This document shows positions 5,378 to 5,885 of a stretch of DNA of 5,885 nucleotides, one piece after another. The notes below the pieces were generated by a model. That model searched no databases. It saw only the letters and a program-made list of their open reading frames with translations, and had not been told where the DNA came from. Every line of letters begins with the position of its first letter. The first letter of the stretch is position 1. Both the position numbers and the translations under genes were made by a program. The DNA is taken from positions 1 through 5,885 of the forward strand of contig CAIJIA010000159.1 in the NCBI GenBank assembly GCA_903820655.1, given 5' to 3'. The DNA is from an uncultured Chloroflexota bacterium. Lineage in GTDB: Bacteria > Chloroflexota > Limnocylindria > Limnocylindrales > Limnocylindraceae.

Positions 5378-5885
5378 TTAGCGACGTCCGATCCGCTGCA
5401 CGATCTCGTCAACGGCGACGCGATACGCAAGTGTTGCAAATGGATGGTGATTGAACCCCTTCAACGTTAGGTACTCAACGTTGCCAAGTTGCGCCAACGG
5501 TTTCGTCCACTCTGGCCGCACGAGCACATCGCCCTCACCCTGCGTCACCAGTGTCGGCACAGGGAAGTTTCCACCTGCTGCAACTACGGCACGCGCCGCC
5601 TTCTGCGCGCGGAAGCCTTCGTCACCCAGCCGCGTCGTCACCTCGAGCAATAACGCTGGAGCAGTTGGGTCGAGGTTCTCCAAGCGTTGATCCACATTCG
5701 TGTCGGCACCGATGCCCGTTGGGATCCGCAGCATCGGCAGCACTCGCGACAATATTGGGGCCACGACGCGCTTCCACGGTGCGATGTTCGCCTCGAGTGC
5801 CGGCGCAGAGAGAACGAGGAAGTCGGGCTTCGTGAGCCCCGCGGCAACGGCGCCGAAGGCGATAAGGCCACCGAGACTATGTGAG
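5378..5885 (-). CDS. Alpha/beta hydrolase, monoacylglycerol-lipase-like, 5' end cut off by the window edge
   Basis: The reading frame runs unbroken from the right edge to a TAA at 5380-5378, giving 168 C-terminal residues. It opens with the nucleophile elbow SHSLGG (nucleophile Ser at visible residue 3), continues with LVLSAPALEA and a helical lid with APWKRVVAPILSRVLPMLRI, then VPTLVTQGEGDVLVRPEW holding the acid Asp near visible residue 119, and GFNHHPF with the catalytic His at about 146 or 147. The order Ser, lid, Asp, His and the SAPAL motif resemble the Hydrolase_4 group of monoacylglycerol lipases and lysophospholipases. The first Gly of the usual GxSxG is Ser, as in some lysophospholipase relatives. 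A GTG at 5764 inside the frame is not the start, because the nucleophile lies upstream of it. Roughly the first 90-110 residues, including the oxyanion-hole region, should lie beyond the window. Ester hydrolysis is likely; the substrate cannot be inferred. Confidence 0.87.
   Translation of the reverse strand, partial: SHSLGGLIAFGAVAAGLTKPDFLVLSAPALEANIAPWKRVVAPILSRVLPMLRIPTGIGADTNVDQRLENLDPTAPALLLEVTTRLGDEGFRAQKAARAVVAAGGNFPVPTLVTQGEGDVLVRPEWTKPLAQLGNVEYLTLKGFNHHPFATLAYRVAVDEIVQRIGRR

Noticed and set aside
5371..5397. Direct repeat GATCCGCT at 5371-5378 and 5390-5397
   Set aside because: Two 8-bp copies, the second within hydrolase coding sequence, with no flanking structure; this is compatible with chance.
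5378..5764. A complete 128-residue gene starting at GTG 5764
   Set aside because: The same frame continues to the window edge and contains the SHSLGG nucleophile elbow upstream of this GTG, so the gene is larger and partial.

Overview
The window is a GC-rich, tightly packed bacterial chromosome segment with four genes in a row on the minus strand, a short divergent intergenic region, one small plus-strand gene, and a convergent partial gene at the right edge. Nothing indicates a mobile element, prophage, CRISPR array or RNA gene. High GC, GTG as well as ATG starts, a MutY with a short non-NUDIX tail, and a probable leaderless promoter suggest a high-GC lineage such as Chloroflexota or Actinomycetota. 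The sequence alone does not fix the taxon.

Minus-strand cluster, in transcription order: an aldehyde dehydrogenase closely resembling gamma-aminobutyraldehyde dehydrogenase (4852 to 3428), a DEDDh-type 3'-5' exonuclease (3389 to 2751), an A/G-specific adenine glycosylase of the MutY family (2754 to 1840), and phosphoenolpyruvate carboxylase (1829 to beyond base 1). Gaps are 38 bp, a 4-bp ATGA overlap, and 10 bp. No terminator is visible between the genes, so they look like one operon. The carboxylase lacks its C-terminal third because the window ends inside it.

The 129-bp intergenic region (4853-4981) carries the dehydrogenase ribosome binding site, overlapping small GC-rich inverted repeats, and a -10-like element placed so that transcription would begin on the A of the downstream ATG. 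The plus-strand gene (4982-5371) encodes a 129-residue protein made of two ACT domains, a probable amino-acid-binding regulator. Six bases beyond its stop lies the end of a convergent alpha/beta hydrolase gene, a monoacylglycerol-lipase-like serine hydrolase whose N-terminal part lies off the right edge.

Together the genes cover housekeeping metabolism (polyamine-aldehyde oxidation, anaplerotic carbon fixation), oxidative DNA damage repair, and ligand sensing. I found no convincing new biological system. The points most worth a second look are the coupling of an exonuclease to MutY, the MutY architecture without the usual 8-oxoguanine-recognition domain, a hairpin that covers the exonuclease start codon, and the leaderless-type promoter of the ACT gene.
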